NCBI RefSeq assembly: GCF_003096715.1
Contig: NZ_QEOL01000001.1
Span: forward strand, 124,001 to 188,000
DNA: 64,000 nt
Source of the DNA: Paraburkholderia silvatlantica
GTDB lineage: Bacteria > Pseudomonadota > Gammaproteobacteria > Burkholderiales > Burkholderiaceae
Direction: 5' to 3'
In this document: piece after piece, positions 51,494 through 59,300 of the stretch
How the letters are laid out: every line of letters begins with the position of its first letter
How positions within the stretch are numbered: position 1 is the first letter of the stretch
Translations under genes and position numbers: made by a program
Notes under the pieces: model-generated
What the model was told of the DNA's origin: nothing
Database searches by the model: none
What the model saw: the letters and a program-made list of their open reading frames with translations, nothing else

Positions 51494-53098
51494 ATGACAA
51501 AACCAGCTCCGTGGTCTCCGGTTCGCAAATCCCGTTTTTCGGGTCTCACGCCCGCGCTCACCGCCATCGTCGCGCTCGTATGCGCCGCAAGTTTGCTGTT
51601 GCTGGCGGTGGCCGCCGGCGTGAGGGAAGGCGACAAGTCGATTCGCAGGCGCGAGGGGCTGATCGCGCAGGACATGGTGTCCGCGATCGAGCATATTCTC
51701 GATAGCGTGCTCACCGCGCAAAGCGGCGCCTTCGCGGCGCTCCCGGGGCAACCCTGCGAGCGCGTCGCGCGGCAGCTCGCCGAATTGAGAACCCATGTCC
51801 GCTACGTGCGCGGCATCAATCTCGTGGCGAACGGGCGGCTCTACTGTTCGTCCGCGCTCGGTCCGTATGATCTGGCGCTCGCGCCGTTCTTCGCGCCGGT
51901 GCCCGCAAGCACCGCGATTACGCTGATCGGCGGCTCGCCCTGGCAGGCGCACGTCCCGGTCATGCCGCTTTATGTTCCCACTGGCCAGCATGTCGGTCTG
52001 CTTTACGTGATCGAGTCGGCCTATCTGACCGATGCGCTTGCGCACGGCATACGCTACGGCGCGGGCCGCGTCACGCTTTCCGTGCCGGGCGCGGCGGCCA
52101 TTGACGACCGTGGCGCGTTGCTCGCCGCCGGCGACCCCGCACGCCATGCGGGCGCGCGCGCCATGTCTTCGCACTGGGGCTTCGCCGTTGACGTGGCGTT
52201 TGCAGCCAGCGCGTATCACGATGCTCGCTGGAAATACGGCTTGCGCTTTGGCGCGGCGGCACTGCTCGTCGACTTGCTGATCGGCGCGGCGTGGCTCATC
52301 GCGTTCGCTCCGCGCCGGCTGCTGCTCTCGGCGGTGCGCCGCGGCCTGCGGCATGGACAGTTTCATGTGGTGTACCAGCCAGTGGTCGAGTTGTCGACGG
52401 GCCGCGTGAGCGGCGCGGAGGCGCTCATTCGCTGGACCCATCCGAAATTCGGCGCGGTGAGTCCCACCGTGTTCATGGGCGACGTGGAGGGCAGCCGCCT
52501 GCTCGGGCCGGTCACGCGCTTCGTGCTCGAGCGCGCAACCACGGAGATGGTGCGCGCGACGAGCGTGCGTCCGTTTCATCTCGCCGTCAACGTGGCGCCG
52601 CTGGACTTCGAGCGCAAGGACTTCGTGGCGGACGTGCTCGGCGTAGTCGACAGCCTGCCGCCAAACGTGATTCTCATTCTCGAAGTGACCGAGCGTTTCC
52701 TGCTCGAACAGATCGCCCGCACCGAGGCAGTGTTCGAGACGCTGAAGGCGCGCGGCGTGAAATTCGCCATCGACGACTTCGGCACGCATCACAGCAACCT
52801 CGACACGCTCGGGCGTTTTCCGTTCGACTACGTGAAGATCGACGGGCAGTTCGTGCGGCAGCTCGAGCGGCGCGGCGATCAGCTCGTCAAGGGAATCGTT
52901 GCGCTGGCGTGTCACTTCGGCATGGAGATCATCGCGGAAGGCGTCGAGACCGAAGCGCAACACGAGATGTTGCAGCGATTGGGCATACGCTATGCGCAAG
53001 GCTATTTCTACCGGCGACCGGGCTCGGCTGCGAGTATTGCCGAAATGCAGCGCGACGCGAGCCTCGTGCGATATGCGGTGTCAACGCCCGTGCGCTAG
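51494..53098 (+). CDS. CSS-motif EAL phosphodiesterase, membrane-bound
   Basis: A 534-residue c-di-GMP phosphodiesterase. TM1 is at about residues 19-42, followed by a periplasmic CSS domain whose name motif is C118-S-S (RLYCSSALG) with a second Cys near residue 90 (PCERVAR), then TM2 at about 250-272 and a cytoplasmic EAL domain. EAL residues are complete: EALIRW, AVNVAPLD, EVTER, DDFGTHHSN, VKIDGQF and EGVET. In related proteins a disulfide in the CSS domain holds the enzyme off and reduction by DsbA/DsbB-linked redox control releases it. It stands alone and would lower c-di-GMP. Confidence 0.94.
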   Translation: MTKPAPWSPVRKSRFSGLTPALTAIVALVCAASLLLLAVAAGVREGDKSIRRREGLIAQDMVSAIEHILDSVLTAQSGAFAALPGQPCERVARQLAELRTHVRYVRGINLVANGRLYCSSALGPYDLALAPFFAPVPASTAITLIGGSPWQAHVPVMPLYVPTGQHVGLLYVIESAYLTDALAHGIRYGAGRVTLSVPGAAAIDDRGALLAAGDPARHAGARAMSSHWGFAVDVAFAASAYHDARWKYGLRFGAAALLVDLLIGAAWLIAFAPRRLLLSAVRRGLRHGQFHVVYQPVVELSTGRVSGAEALIRWTHPKFGAVSPTVFMGDVEGSRLLGPVTRFVLERATTEMVRATSVRPFHLAVNVAPLDFERKDFVADVLGVVDSLPPNVILILEVTERFLLEQIARTEAVFETLKARGVKFAIDDFGTHHSNLDTLGRFPFDYVKIDGQFVRQLERRGDQLVKGIVALACHFGMEIIAEGVETEAQHEMLQRLGIRYAQGYFYRRPGSAASIAEMQRDASLVRYAVSTPVR

Positions 53099-53121
53099 CA
53101 CGAATTAAACCGCACACGCAT

Positions 53122-53658
53122 TTAGAAACCACGCCGAACCGTAACCGTTGCGCCTGTGCTGTGCGAATGAAGAATGGCGACGCGCGCGGTGGCCGAAAAC
53201 ACCCACTCGTCGACGGTCAGCGAGAGTCTGCGCTGAGGCTGTGCGCCGATGTTCAGCGTGCTGTCCGGGACAGTGAGAAGCGAAATTTGCGGCGCTGTGG
53301 AAGGGCCCATCTGCAGATAACCGGTAGTGGGCTGTGCAGCCTGCTGCGTACCGTAACGGCTCCCGGGCACGGATTTCACGAAGTCGTAATGGTATTTGTC
53401 CTGTGCTACCGGCGCGCTATAAAAGCCTTCGACTTGCGCGTAAAACGGCTTTGGCTGATTCGCCTGATATGCCATTTCGTACCGGTGAAGGTACGCCTGG
53501 GGTTCCGGCGGCAGCGCTGGCACGACTTCCATCGGGATGGACGGAATATTGGCGACCGTCATGGTCTCGGAAGCGTTCAAGCCGGTGCTCTGAGCGAATG
53601 CATAACCGCTCAGCATAAAAAAGGCTGCACCGACAATCTTTTCGTTCAGGCACGTCAT
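53122..53658 (-). CDS. Exported protein of unknown function
   Basis: A 178-residue protein with an N-terminal hydrophobic segment (IVGAAFFMLSGYAFAQS) that acts as a signal peptide cleaved near residue 23. The mature protein is rich in Tyr, Pro and Gln (PPEPQAYLHRYEMAYQANQP) and ends in beta-rich sequence (RLSLTVDEWVFSATARVAIL). No family recognised. The start at 53658 has GGAGG at 7 bases; the ATG two codons earlier is too close. It is convergent with the EAL gene, 23 bp apart. Confidence 0.75.
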   Translation of the reverse strand: MTCLNEKIVGAAFFMLSGYAFAQSTGLNASETMTVANIPSIPMEVVPALPPEPQAYLHRYEMAYQANQPKPFYAQVEGFYSAPVAQDKYHYDFVKSVPGSRYGTQQAAQPTTGYLQMGPSTAPQISLLTVPDSTLNIGAQPQRRLSLTVDEWVFSATARVAILHSHSTGATVTVRRGF

Positions 53659-53836
53659 GAGCATGCCTCCAATGACGAACTCGAAACATCAAACTGTCGA
53701 ACGTTCCTGCCGGGCAGACCGCCTTTGCATCGCCCGCACCAATGCATTCTAGTACCTGATTTGCTTCCTGCCAGCCGAATGTGTGCGTATGCCACGCAGA
53801 TGGATGCAAAGTCCACCAGCCAGCGGAAGGTGTGTA

Positions 53837-53974
53837 ATGTCGTTGCCTAACATCGCGGATGTTATGACCGATTCGGCTGTGGAATATCATCCGCTGCGGA
53901 AGAAATGGCGGATGGTCGCGCGGATCCTCGATGGACTTCCATCGGAGGAAAGCTCATCGACGCTAACCCATTAA
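53837..53974 (+). CDS. Possible very small protein
   Basis: A 45-codon frame with GGAAGG about seven bases before its ATG. The product (MSLPNIADVMTDSAVEYHPL, then KKWRMVARILDGLPSEES) has ordinary amino-acid usage, but I recognise nothing. It lies in the 338-bp gap between the exported-protein gene and the decayed region, so it could equally be part of a remnant. Confidence 0.3.
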   Translation: MSLPNIADVMTDSAVEYHPLRKKWRMVARILDGLPSEESSSTLTH

Positions 53975-53996
53975 TCAGGGAAAATCCGGGCGCGGT

Positions 53997-54563
53997 CTAG
54001 ATCGTGCCAAAGAGGGCGCGCGGCCGGTCTTGCAGCGTGCGCGCGAGGACCTTCGAGGTGGAGGCCACGTGGAAGGTCAGCTCGGGGCACAGGCTCGCGA
54101 TGGTCGGCAGGCGCTTGCGCAGCAACGGCCCGTACACGTCGTCCTCGATGATGGCGATGTGATGCCGCCGCGCGATCTCCACGAGCGCGAGGCGCCGCTC
54201 GAGGCTCATCGTGACCACGCTGGGGTTCTGCAGGTTCGGCACGGTGAAGATCGCCTTCACCGGCATGCGGCGGCACGCGTCTTCGAGCTGGTCGGGGAGC
54301 AGGCCTTCGGCGTCGCTCGGGATCCCGACCAGTTCGAACTGGAACACGGGCGCGAGCGCCTTGAGGCCGTAGTAGGTCAGCTTGTCGGAAAGGATCACGC
54401 CTTCGTGGCCCATCAGGCTGCTCAGGACCGCATAGAGGCCATGCTGCGCGCCGCCGCTGCGCACCTGTTCCTCGAGATTGCGGGAGACCTCCAGATACGT
54501 GGCTTGACGACCTTTTGTCCGGATATCGGGATTCGATTTTGTCTGGTAATCGTTAGCTTTCAT
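53997..54563 (-). pseudogene. Internal piece of a MocR-type aminotransferase
   Basis: The translated frame reads as the middle of a fold-type I aminotransferase of the MocR group: SGGAQHGLYAVLSSLMGHEG, VKAIFTVPNLQNPSVVTMS, HIAIIEDDVYGPLL and the PLP Lys in VASTSKVLA. The DNA-binding N-terminus is missing, replaced by unrelated residues, and the C-terminal ~130 residues are cut right after the Lys. It cannot form the active dimer. The complete MocR gene at 62148 shows what it should look like. It faces away from the neighbouring fragments. Confidence 0.8.
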
Positions 54564-54599
54564 GCAAGTAATATCGGCTAGCAGTTCGGCGCAACACGC

Positions 54600-54900
54600 A
54601 CTGTATTACAGGTTCTGCAGCGCTGGATTCCCGCACCCGCCTGGATGATCGGGCTGGTGCTCCGGTCGCTCATGACGGCCGTGAACCTGCTCTCGGCGAA
54701 ATCGTATGGAGAATTCGAGTACTGGTTCGCGTCGATCAAGGTGGCGGCGATCGCCGGTGTGCTCTGCGCGATGGGCTTCGATCGCGCGCTCTCGGGCCAG
54801 CCCATGGCAAGCCTCGCGAGCCTGGCGGTGGTGTCGGCGGCTTACCTGCTCACACGCAAGAGGACTCACGTGCAGGACTTCCGTGAGCCTGCAACCAACT
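54600..54900 (+). pseudogene. APC-family amino acid permease remnant
   Basis: A plus-strand frame with APC permease sequence: LQRWIPAPAWMIGLVLRSL, LMTAVNLLSAKSYGEFEYWF and ASIKVAAI, then an abrupt jump to a C-terminal helix (LASLAVVSAAYLLTRKRTHV). About 250 central residues and the first three helices are missing, so this is an internally deleted gene. No start codon with a ribosome-binding site is present. Confidence 0.75.
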
Positions 54901-54910
54901 GGATGAAGTC

Positions 54911-54964
54911 ATGGCGCAAGTGGCCGTCATCGGCGCGGGTTTCGTGGGGTTGTCGTGCGCGTAC
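54911..54964 (+). pseudogene. N-terminal stub of a FAD-dependent oxidoreductase
   Basis: A start codon followed by MAQVAVIGAGFVGLSCAY, a Rossmann FAD-binding motif exactly as at the beginning of DadA-type D-amino-acid dehydrogenases. After about 18 residues the frame changes to sequence of the binding-protein remnant and the enzyme is lost. This marks a sharp deletion junction near 54962. Confidence 0.6.
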
Positions 54965-55908
54965 TGTACGTGCTGGACGTGCAGGACGACCAGGCCGATC
55001 CGCACGTGGCCGTGCAGGTGGCGCAAAAGCTCGTGGACGACGGCGTGGTCGGCGTGGTCGGCGTGGTCGGCCACTATAACTCGGGCTGCAGCATTCCCGC
55101 CTCGACGGTTTATCACAACGCGAACGTCGCGATGATCACGCCCGGCTCCACCAACCCGGCGCTGACCCAGCAGGGCTATGCGAACGTGTTTCGCACCATG
55201 GGCAACGACGGCATAGGCGGCGTGATCGCCGGCAAGTTCGCGGTGGAGTAGTTGAAGGCGAAGCGCATCGGCATCATCGACGACCGTACCGCCTTCGGCC
55301 AGGGGCTTGCCGACGCGTTCGAGAAAGGCGCGAAGGAGGCCAACGGCAATATCGTCGACCGCGAGTTCACCAACGACAAGGCCGTGGATTTTCGCGCCAT
55401 TCTCACGTCGCTCAAGCAAAAGAACGTCGACGTGATTTTCTTTGGCGGCCTCGACGAGCCGGGCGCGATGCTCGCCAAGCAGATGCGCACGCTCGGCATG
55501 CCGGCGCGCCTCTTCGGCGCGGGCGCATTGAAGAGCAATGCCTTCCTGCAGATCGCGGGCCCGGCGGGCGAGGGCACGCAGGACCTCGAACCGGGACCGG
55601 CGCTCGACAAGCTGCCTTCCGCGCAGGCGTTCGCGAAGCGCTACAAAGCGCGCTTCAATCAGGATATCGAACTGTATGCGCCGTTCGCCTATGACGCCGC
55701 GCTCGCCATGATCAAGGCGATTCGCGACGCCGATTCGCTCGACCGCGCGAAGATCGTCGCGAGCTTCCCGAAGGTGACGGTGGTGGGCGTGACGGGCAAT
55801 ATCGCGTTCGATCCGTACGGCGACCTCATCAAGCCGCCTTATACGCTCTTCGAGGTGCAGCAGGGGCAGTGGAAGAGCCTCAAGACGCGCGGGGGCAATG
55901 GCGTGTGA
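54965..55908 (+). pseudogene. LivK-type branched-chain amino acid binding protein, truncated and with in-frame TAG
   Basis: The sequence of a periplasmic Leu/Ile/Val-type binding protein (Peripla_BP_6) runs from DVQDDQADP through HYNSGCSIPAS, TPGSTNPALTQQGYANVFRT, to a normal end (YTLFEVQQGQWKSL). The signal peptide and first ~50 residues are missing. A TAG at 55249-55251 interrupts it exactly where relatives have Gln (KFAVE-stop-LKAKRIGIIDD), a one-base CAG to TAG change. A perfect triple 9-bp repeat (GGCGTGGTC, 55042-55068) adds extra Gly-Val-Val units. It is non-functional unless the stop is suppressed and a start regained. Confidence 0.85.
55042..55068 (+). repeat. Three tandem copies of GGCGTGGTC
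   Basis: Three exact 9-bp units encode repeated Gly-Val-Val inside the LivK-type pseudogene, at the strand that normally reads VVGVVGH. Relatives have one or two units, so replication slippage probably added one after the gene lost its function. Confidence 0.75.
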
Positions 55909-55925
55909 AGGGCGCGCGGGGCCTT

Positions 55926-58862
55926 TCAGCGCGCGACCAGCAGCTCGAACAGCGTGTGGAAGTCGACCGGCTTCGTGAGATGCGAGTCGATGCCGCTCAT
56001 GCGCGAGCGCAGCCGGTCGGCGTGCTGGCCCCAACCCGTCAGCGCGATGATCTGCAGGCCGGCGTAGCGCGGGCTTTGACGAATCTGCCGCGCGATTTCG
56101 TAGCCGTCCATGCCGGGCATGCCGATGTCGAGCACGACCGCGTGCGGCACCGACTGCGCCAGCGCGCCGAGCGCGGCGGCGCCGTCGTAGACCACGCGCA
56201 CTAGCGCGCCTTCGCCCGAGAGCACCATGGCGAGCGAATCGGCGGCGTCGCGGTTGTCGTCGACCACGAGAATGCGCTTGCCCGCGAGCGGCTTCGCGGG
56301 GCGCGCCACGCTCGCCGGGGTCTCGCGCGCATCGGCGGGCGTCTGCTGCGAGAGCGGCAGGCGCACCGTGAAGGTGCTGCCTTTGTCGGGCCCGGCGCTC
56401 GCCGCCTCGACCGTGCCGCCATGCATGCGCACGAGATGGCGCACCATGGTGAGGCCAATGCCAAGGCCGCCCTGGCTGCGTTCGGCGGGGCGGCCGACCT
56501 GGGTGAACATTTCGAATACCTGATCGATCTGCGCGGCCGACATGCCGATGCCCGTATCGCTCAGCGCGACGACGACCCATTCGCCTTCGCGCGTGGCGTC
56601 GAGACGGATCCGGCCGCCCGTGTCGGTGTAGCGCGCCGCGTTGTTGAGCATGTTCGCGAAGACCTGCGTGAGCCGCACGCGGTCGGCGTCGAGCACGAGC
56701 GGCGTGTCGGGCAGTGTGACGCTCAGTTCATGATGCGCCTGATCGATCGCGGGACGGCTCGTTTCCACGGCATTGCCGATGATTTCCGCGAGCGCCACGG
56801 GCGCCTTCACGAGGCCGATCTTGCCGCGCGTGATGCGCGACACTTCCATCAGGTCGTCGATCAGCCGCACCATGTGATGCACCTGGCGATCGAGCATGTC
56901 GAGTATCGGCGCGCAGTCCGCAGGAAACGCGCTGTGCCGGATCAGGTGCAGCGCATTGGCAATGGGTGCGAGCGGATTGCGCAGCTCGTGCGCGAGCGTG
57001 GCGAGGAATTCGTCCTTGCGCCGGTCGGCTTCCTTGAGCGCGTCTTCGGCGTTCACGGCTTCGGTCACGTCGATCGACACGCACACGTGGCCGCGAAACG
57101 CTCCGCCCGCGGAAAACCACGGCGCACAGCAGGTTTCAAACCAGTGCCAGCCAGCGTCCCTGACTTTCACGCGCAGCCGGCTCTGGAACGCGCAATGGTC
57201 GTGCTGCGCGGTCTGTACGCGCGAAAGAAAGCCGGGCAGATCGCGCGGATGCACGATGGTGTGCCAGCCGGTTTCGAGCAGTTGTCCGGGCGTGAGGCCG
57301 ATCGCCGTGAGATAACGCTGGTTCAGATAGACCGTGTTGCCCTGCGTATCGATTTGCCAGATCAGCGCGGGCGACGCTTCGGCTAGCGCGCGAAAGCGCG
57401 CCTCGCTCTCGCGCAGCGCTTCCTGGGCACTGCGGCGGTCGTCCACGTCGATATTCATCCCCACCCACTTGCGCACCGTGCCGTCCGGATTCCAGATCGG
57501 CGCGGCACGCACGTTGGTCCAGCGCCAGCCGCCCGTGGCGACGCGCAGGCGGAATTCCGCGTTCACCACACGGTGCGCCGCGATCGCGTCTTTCCATTGG
57601 CGCAGCGCGCTGGCGCGGTCGTCGGGATGAACCGCGTTTGCCCAGCCCTCGCCGAGCCATTCTTCGCCGGGCTGGCCGGTATGCTCCGACCAGCCCGGCG
57701 AGACCGACTCGGCCTGACCTTGGGCATCGGTTTCCCAAACGGCCTGCGCAAAGCCTTCGACCAACGCGCGAAAACGTTCCTCGCTTTCCATGCATTCGGT
57801 TTCCACGCGCTTGCGTTCCGTAATGTCCAGCGCGAATTCGACGCACTTCGAGGTCATGCCCGTGCCCGAAATCCGCGTGGGCGCGAAAAGGCCCCACCAG
57901 CGCGTGCCGTCCTTGCGGATCAACTGCCGCTCGTAGGGCTGCGTGCGTCCGGCAGTGGCGAGGTCCGTGACCGCGCGCGTCGTGACGCCGAGAAATTCGA
58001 GCGGCACGAGCCGGTCCCAGTGTGCCGCGGCGCGTAAATCTTCGCGGCTGTAGCCGCTCATCTGCTCGAATGCGCCGTTGGCGTCGGCCATGGTGCCGTC
58101 GAGGTCGAAGAACAGCACGCCCACGGTTTCGATGGAGATGGCGGCCTGCAGGCGCGCCTCGCTCTCGCGCAGCGCGTCTTCGACCTGCTTGCGCTGCTGC
58201 GCTTCGTCGTGCAGCTTCGTGTTGATGTTCTGCAGCGTGCGCGTGCGTTCGGCCACCTGCTGCGCAAGATTGCGGCCCGCGTCCTGGGCGTCGCCCAGCG
58301 CGCTCGTCAACTGGTGTGCGGCGCTCGCGCAGGAGGCCAGGTCTTGCAGCAGGCGCGCGTCCTCGGCGTCGAAATGTCCTTCCTCGCCATGCGTCACGGC
58401 CCAGACCGTGCCGACCACCGTGCCGTTGACGCGCCAGGGCACGTGCAACGCTTCGCGGATCGGCGGATCGATCGCACGGTACGAAGCAAAGCAGCGTGCC
58501 GGGCGGTCGAACAGAAGCATGGTATTGCGCCCCTCGATCACGCCGCTGGGGCAGTCGTCGGCGGCAAGCGTGCGGTCCACGTCGCCGGCCAGTTCGCCGG
58601 CCACCGCGCCCCAGCGGAACCGGGTCGTGGGGCCGTCGCGCTCGGGCACGCTCACGCCGGCCGACTCGGCGCGGCAAAGCGCGAGGGCGAGCCGCGCAAG
58701 CATAGGCAGTACACCTGAGGGATTGCTTGCCATTTCCTGCGTGAGTGCAGCAAGCGCACGGCTCTCGCCCTGGTAATCGGGCAGTCGGTTCGGGCGGCTC
58801 ACCAGAGCTTCGGTGATCAGCGTTTCCTCGACCGTGAGCGCAGGTGCGCCGTTGTCTTGCAT
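55926..58862 (-). CDS. Hybrid sensor histidine kinase/response regulator (GAF-PAS3-HisKA-HATPase-REC)
   Basis: A 978-residue cytoplasmic signalling protein with no membrane segments. Order: GAF domain (about 35-190), a helical linker with coiled-coil character, three PAS units (about 220-345, 350-475 and 480-605), HisKA with the phospho-accepting His in ATLAHELRNPL at about residue 620, HATPase_c (NMLNNAARYTD as N-box, DTGIGM, GGLGIGLTMV), and a C-terminal REC domain with its Asp in AVVLDIGMPGMDGYE at about 907. It could sense several cytoplasmic cues; no output regulator gene is adjacent. The start at 58862 has a GGAGG-like site just upstream. Confidence 0.95.
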   Translation of the reverse strand: MQDNGAPALTVEETLITEALVSRPNRLPDYQGESRALAALTQEMASNPSGVLPMLARLALALCRAESAGVSVPERDGPTTRFRWGAVAGELAGDVDRTLAADDCPSGVIEGRNTMLLFDRPARCFASYRAIDPPIREALHVPWRVNGTVVGTVWAVTHGEEGHFDAEDARLLQDLASCASAAHQLTSALGDAQDAGRNLAQQVAERTRTLQNINTKLHDEAQQRKQVEDALRESEARLQAAISIETVGVLFFDLDGTMADANGAFEQMSGYSREDLRAAAHWDRLVPLEFLGVTTRAVTDLATAGRTQPYERQLIRKDGTRWWGLFAPTRISGTGMTSKCVEFALDITERKRVETECMESEERFRALVEGFAQAVWETDAQGQAESVSPGWSEHTGQPGEEWLGEGWANAVHPDDRASALRQWKDAIAAHRVVNAEFRLRVATGGWRWTNVRAAPIWNPDGTVRKWVGMNIDVDDRRSAQEALRESEARFRALAEASPALIWQIDTQGNTVYLNQRYLTAIGLTPGQLLETGWHTIVHPRDLPGFLSRVQTAQHDHCAFQSRLRVKVRDAGWHWFETCCAPWFSAGGAFRGHVCVSIDVTEAVNAEDALKEADRRKDEFLATLAHELRNPLAPIANALHLIRHSAFPADCAPILDMLDRQVHHMVRLIDDLMEVSRITRGKIGLVKAPVALAEIIGNAVETSRPAIDQAHHELSVTLPDTPLVLDADRVRLTQVFANMLNNAARYTDTGGRIRLDATREGEWVVVALSDTGIGMSAAQIDQVFEMFTQVGRPAERSQGGLGIGLTMVRHLVRMHGGTVEAASAGPDKGSTFTVRLPLSQQTPADARETPASVARPAKPLAGKRILVVDDNRDAADSLAMVLSGEGALVRVVYDGAAALGALAQSVPHAVVLDIGMPGMDGYEIARQIRQSPRYAGLQIIALTGWGQHADRLRSRMSGIDSHLTKPVDFHTLFELLVAR

Positions 58863-59300
58863 GTCGCCTCCGCTTGAGCCGTCCGCCGCGCCTGCATTCG
58901 CAACTTTGGTGCAAGGTGCAAACGCCGGCTGCGCCCGTTAGTGTTTATGAGCCAGCATCGCGTATTCCCGTAGAGGAAACCCGCGAGGTGCCGGTGCTCT
59001 CTGTTGCGCCCCTTTGAAGTCTGCGTACGCTCGAGCGGGCTGCGAAGCGCGGCGGGCACTGCGTTTGCTCGAATGCCGCACGACGGGAGGCGAGGCGCAC
59101 GAACTCACGCTCGTCGAGGCGCCTGCGCCCGAGCGGCGCGGATATTGTCGATCTTTCCGAACTGCTCAAACGCAGTCTTGGCGAGCGCTGCGCGAGTGCG
59201 CCGGCCGCGAGACCGGCGCCGAAGCGCTGACGGCGCGCGGCGTGACAAGCGTAACCGCGGAGCGCAACCGCGGCTCAGAGAGCGTAACAAGGGGCGAACG
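58863..59300. other. Gap between the histidine kinase and ligD
   Basis: A 438-bp region. It must hold the divergent promoters of the kinase gene (minus) and ligD (plus). Apart from the candidate Ku remnant at 59100-59230, listed separately, no gene, repeat or RNA was recognised. Arg-rich open frames on both strands run through it but lack ribosome-binding sites. Confidence 0.4.
59100..59230 (+). pseudogene. Probable Ku C-terminal remnant upstream of ligD
   Basis: The frame from 59141 to the stop at 59228-59230 reads DIVDLSELLKRSLGER, then an Ala/Pro/Arg/Lys tail (APAARPAPKR). This is the usual form of the C-terminal end of bacterial Ku (a V-D-L-x-x-x-L-x-x-S-L motif plus a basic tail), and Ku genes usually lie beside ligD. 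Just before it another frame reads EAHELTLVEAPAPERRG, a plausible Ku linker shifted by one base. The rest of Ku is absent. Short length makes the call tentative. Confidence 0.4.

Noticed and set aside
59004..59300. N-terminal extension of LigD by 99 residues
   Set aside because: The upstream frame is Arg-rich noise; the ATG at 59301 begins the normal LigD N-terminus and has a ribosome-binding site.
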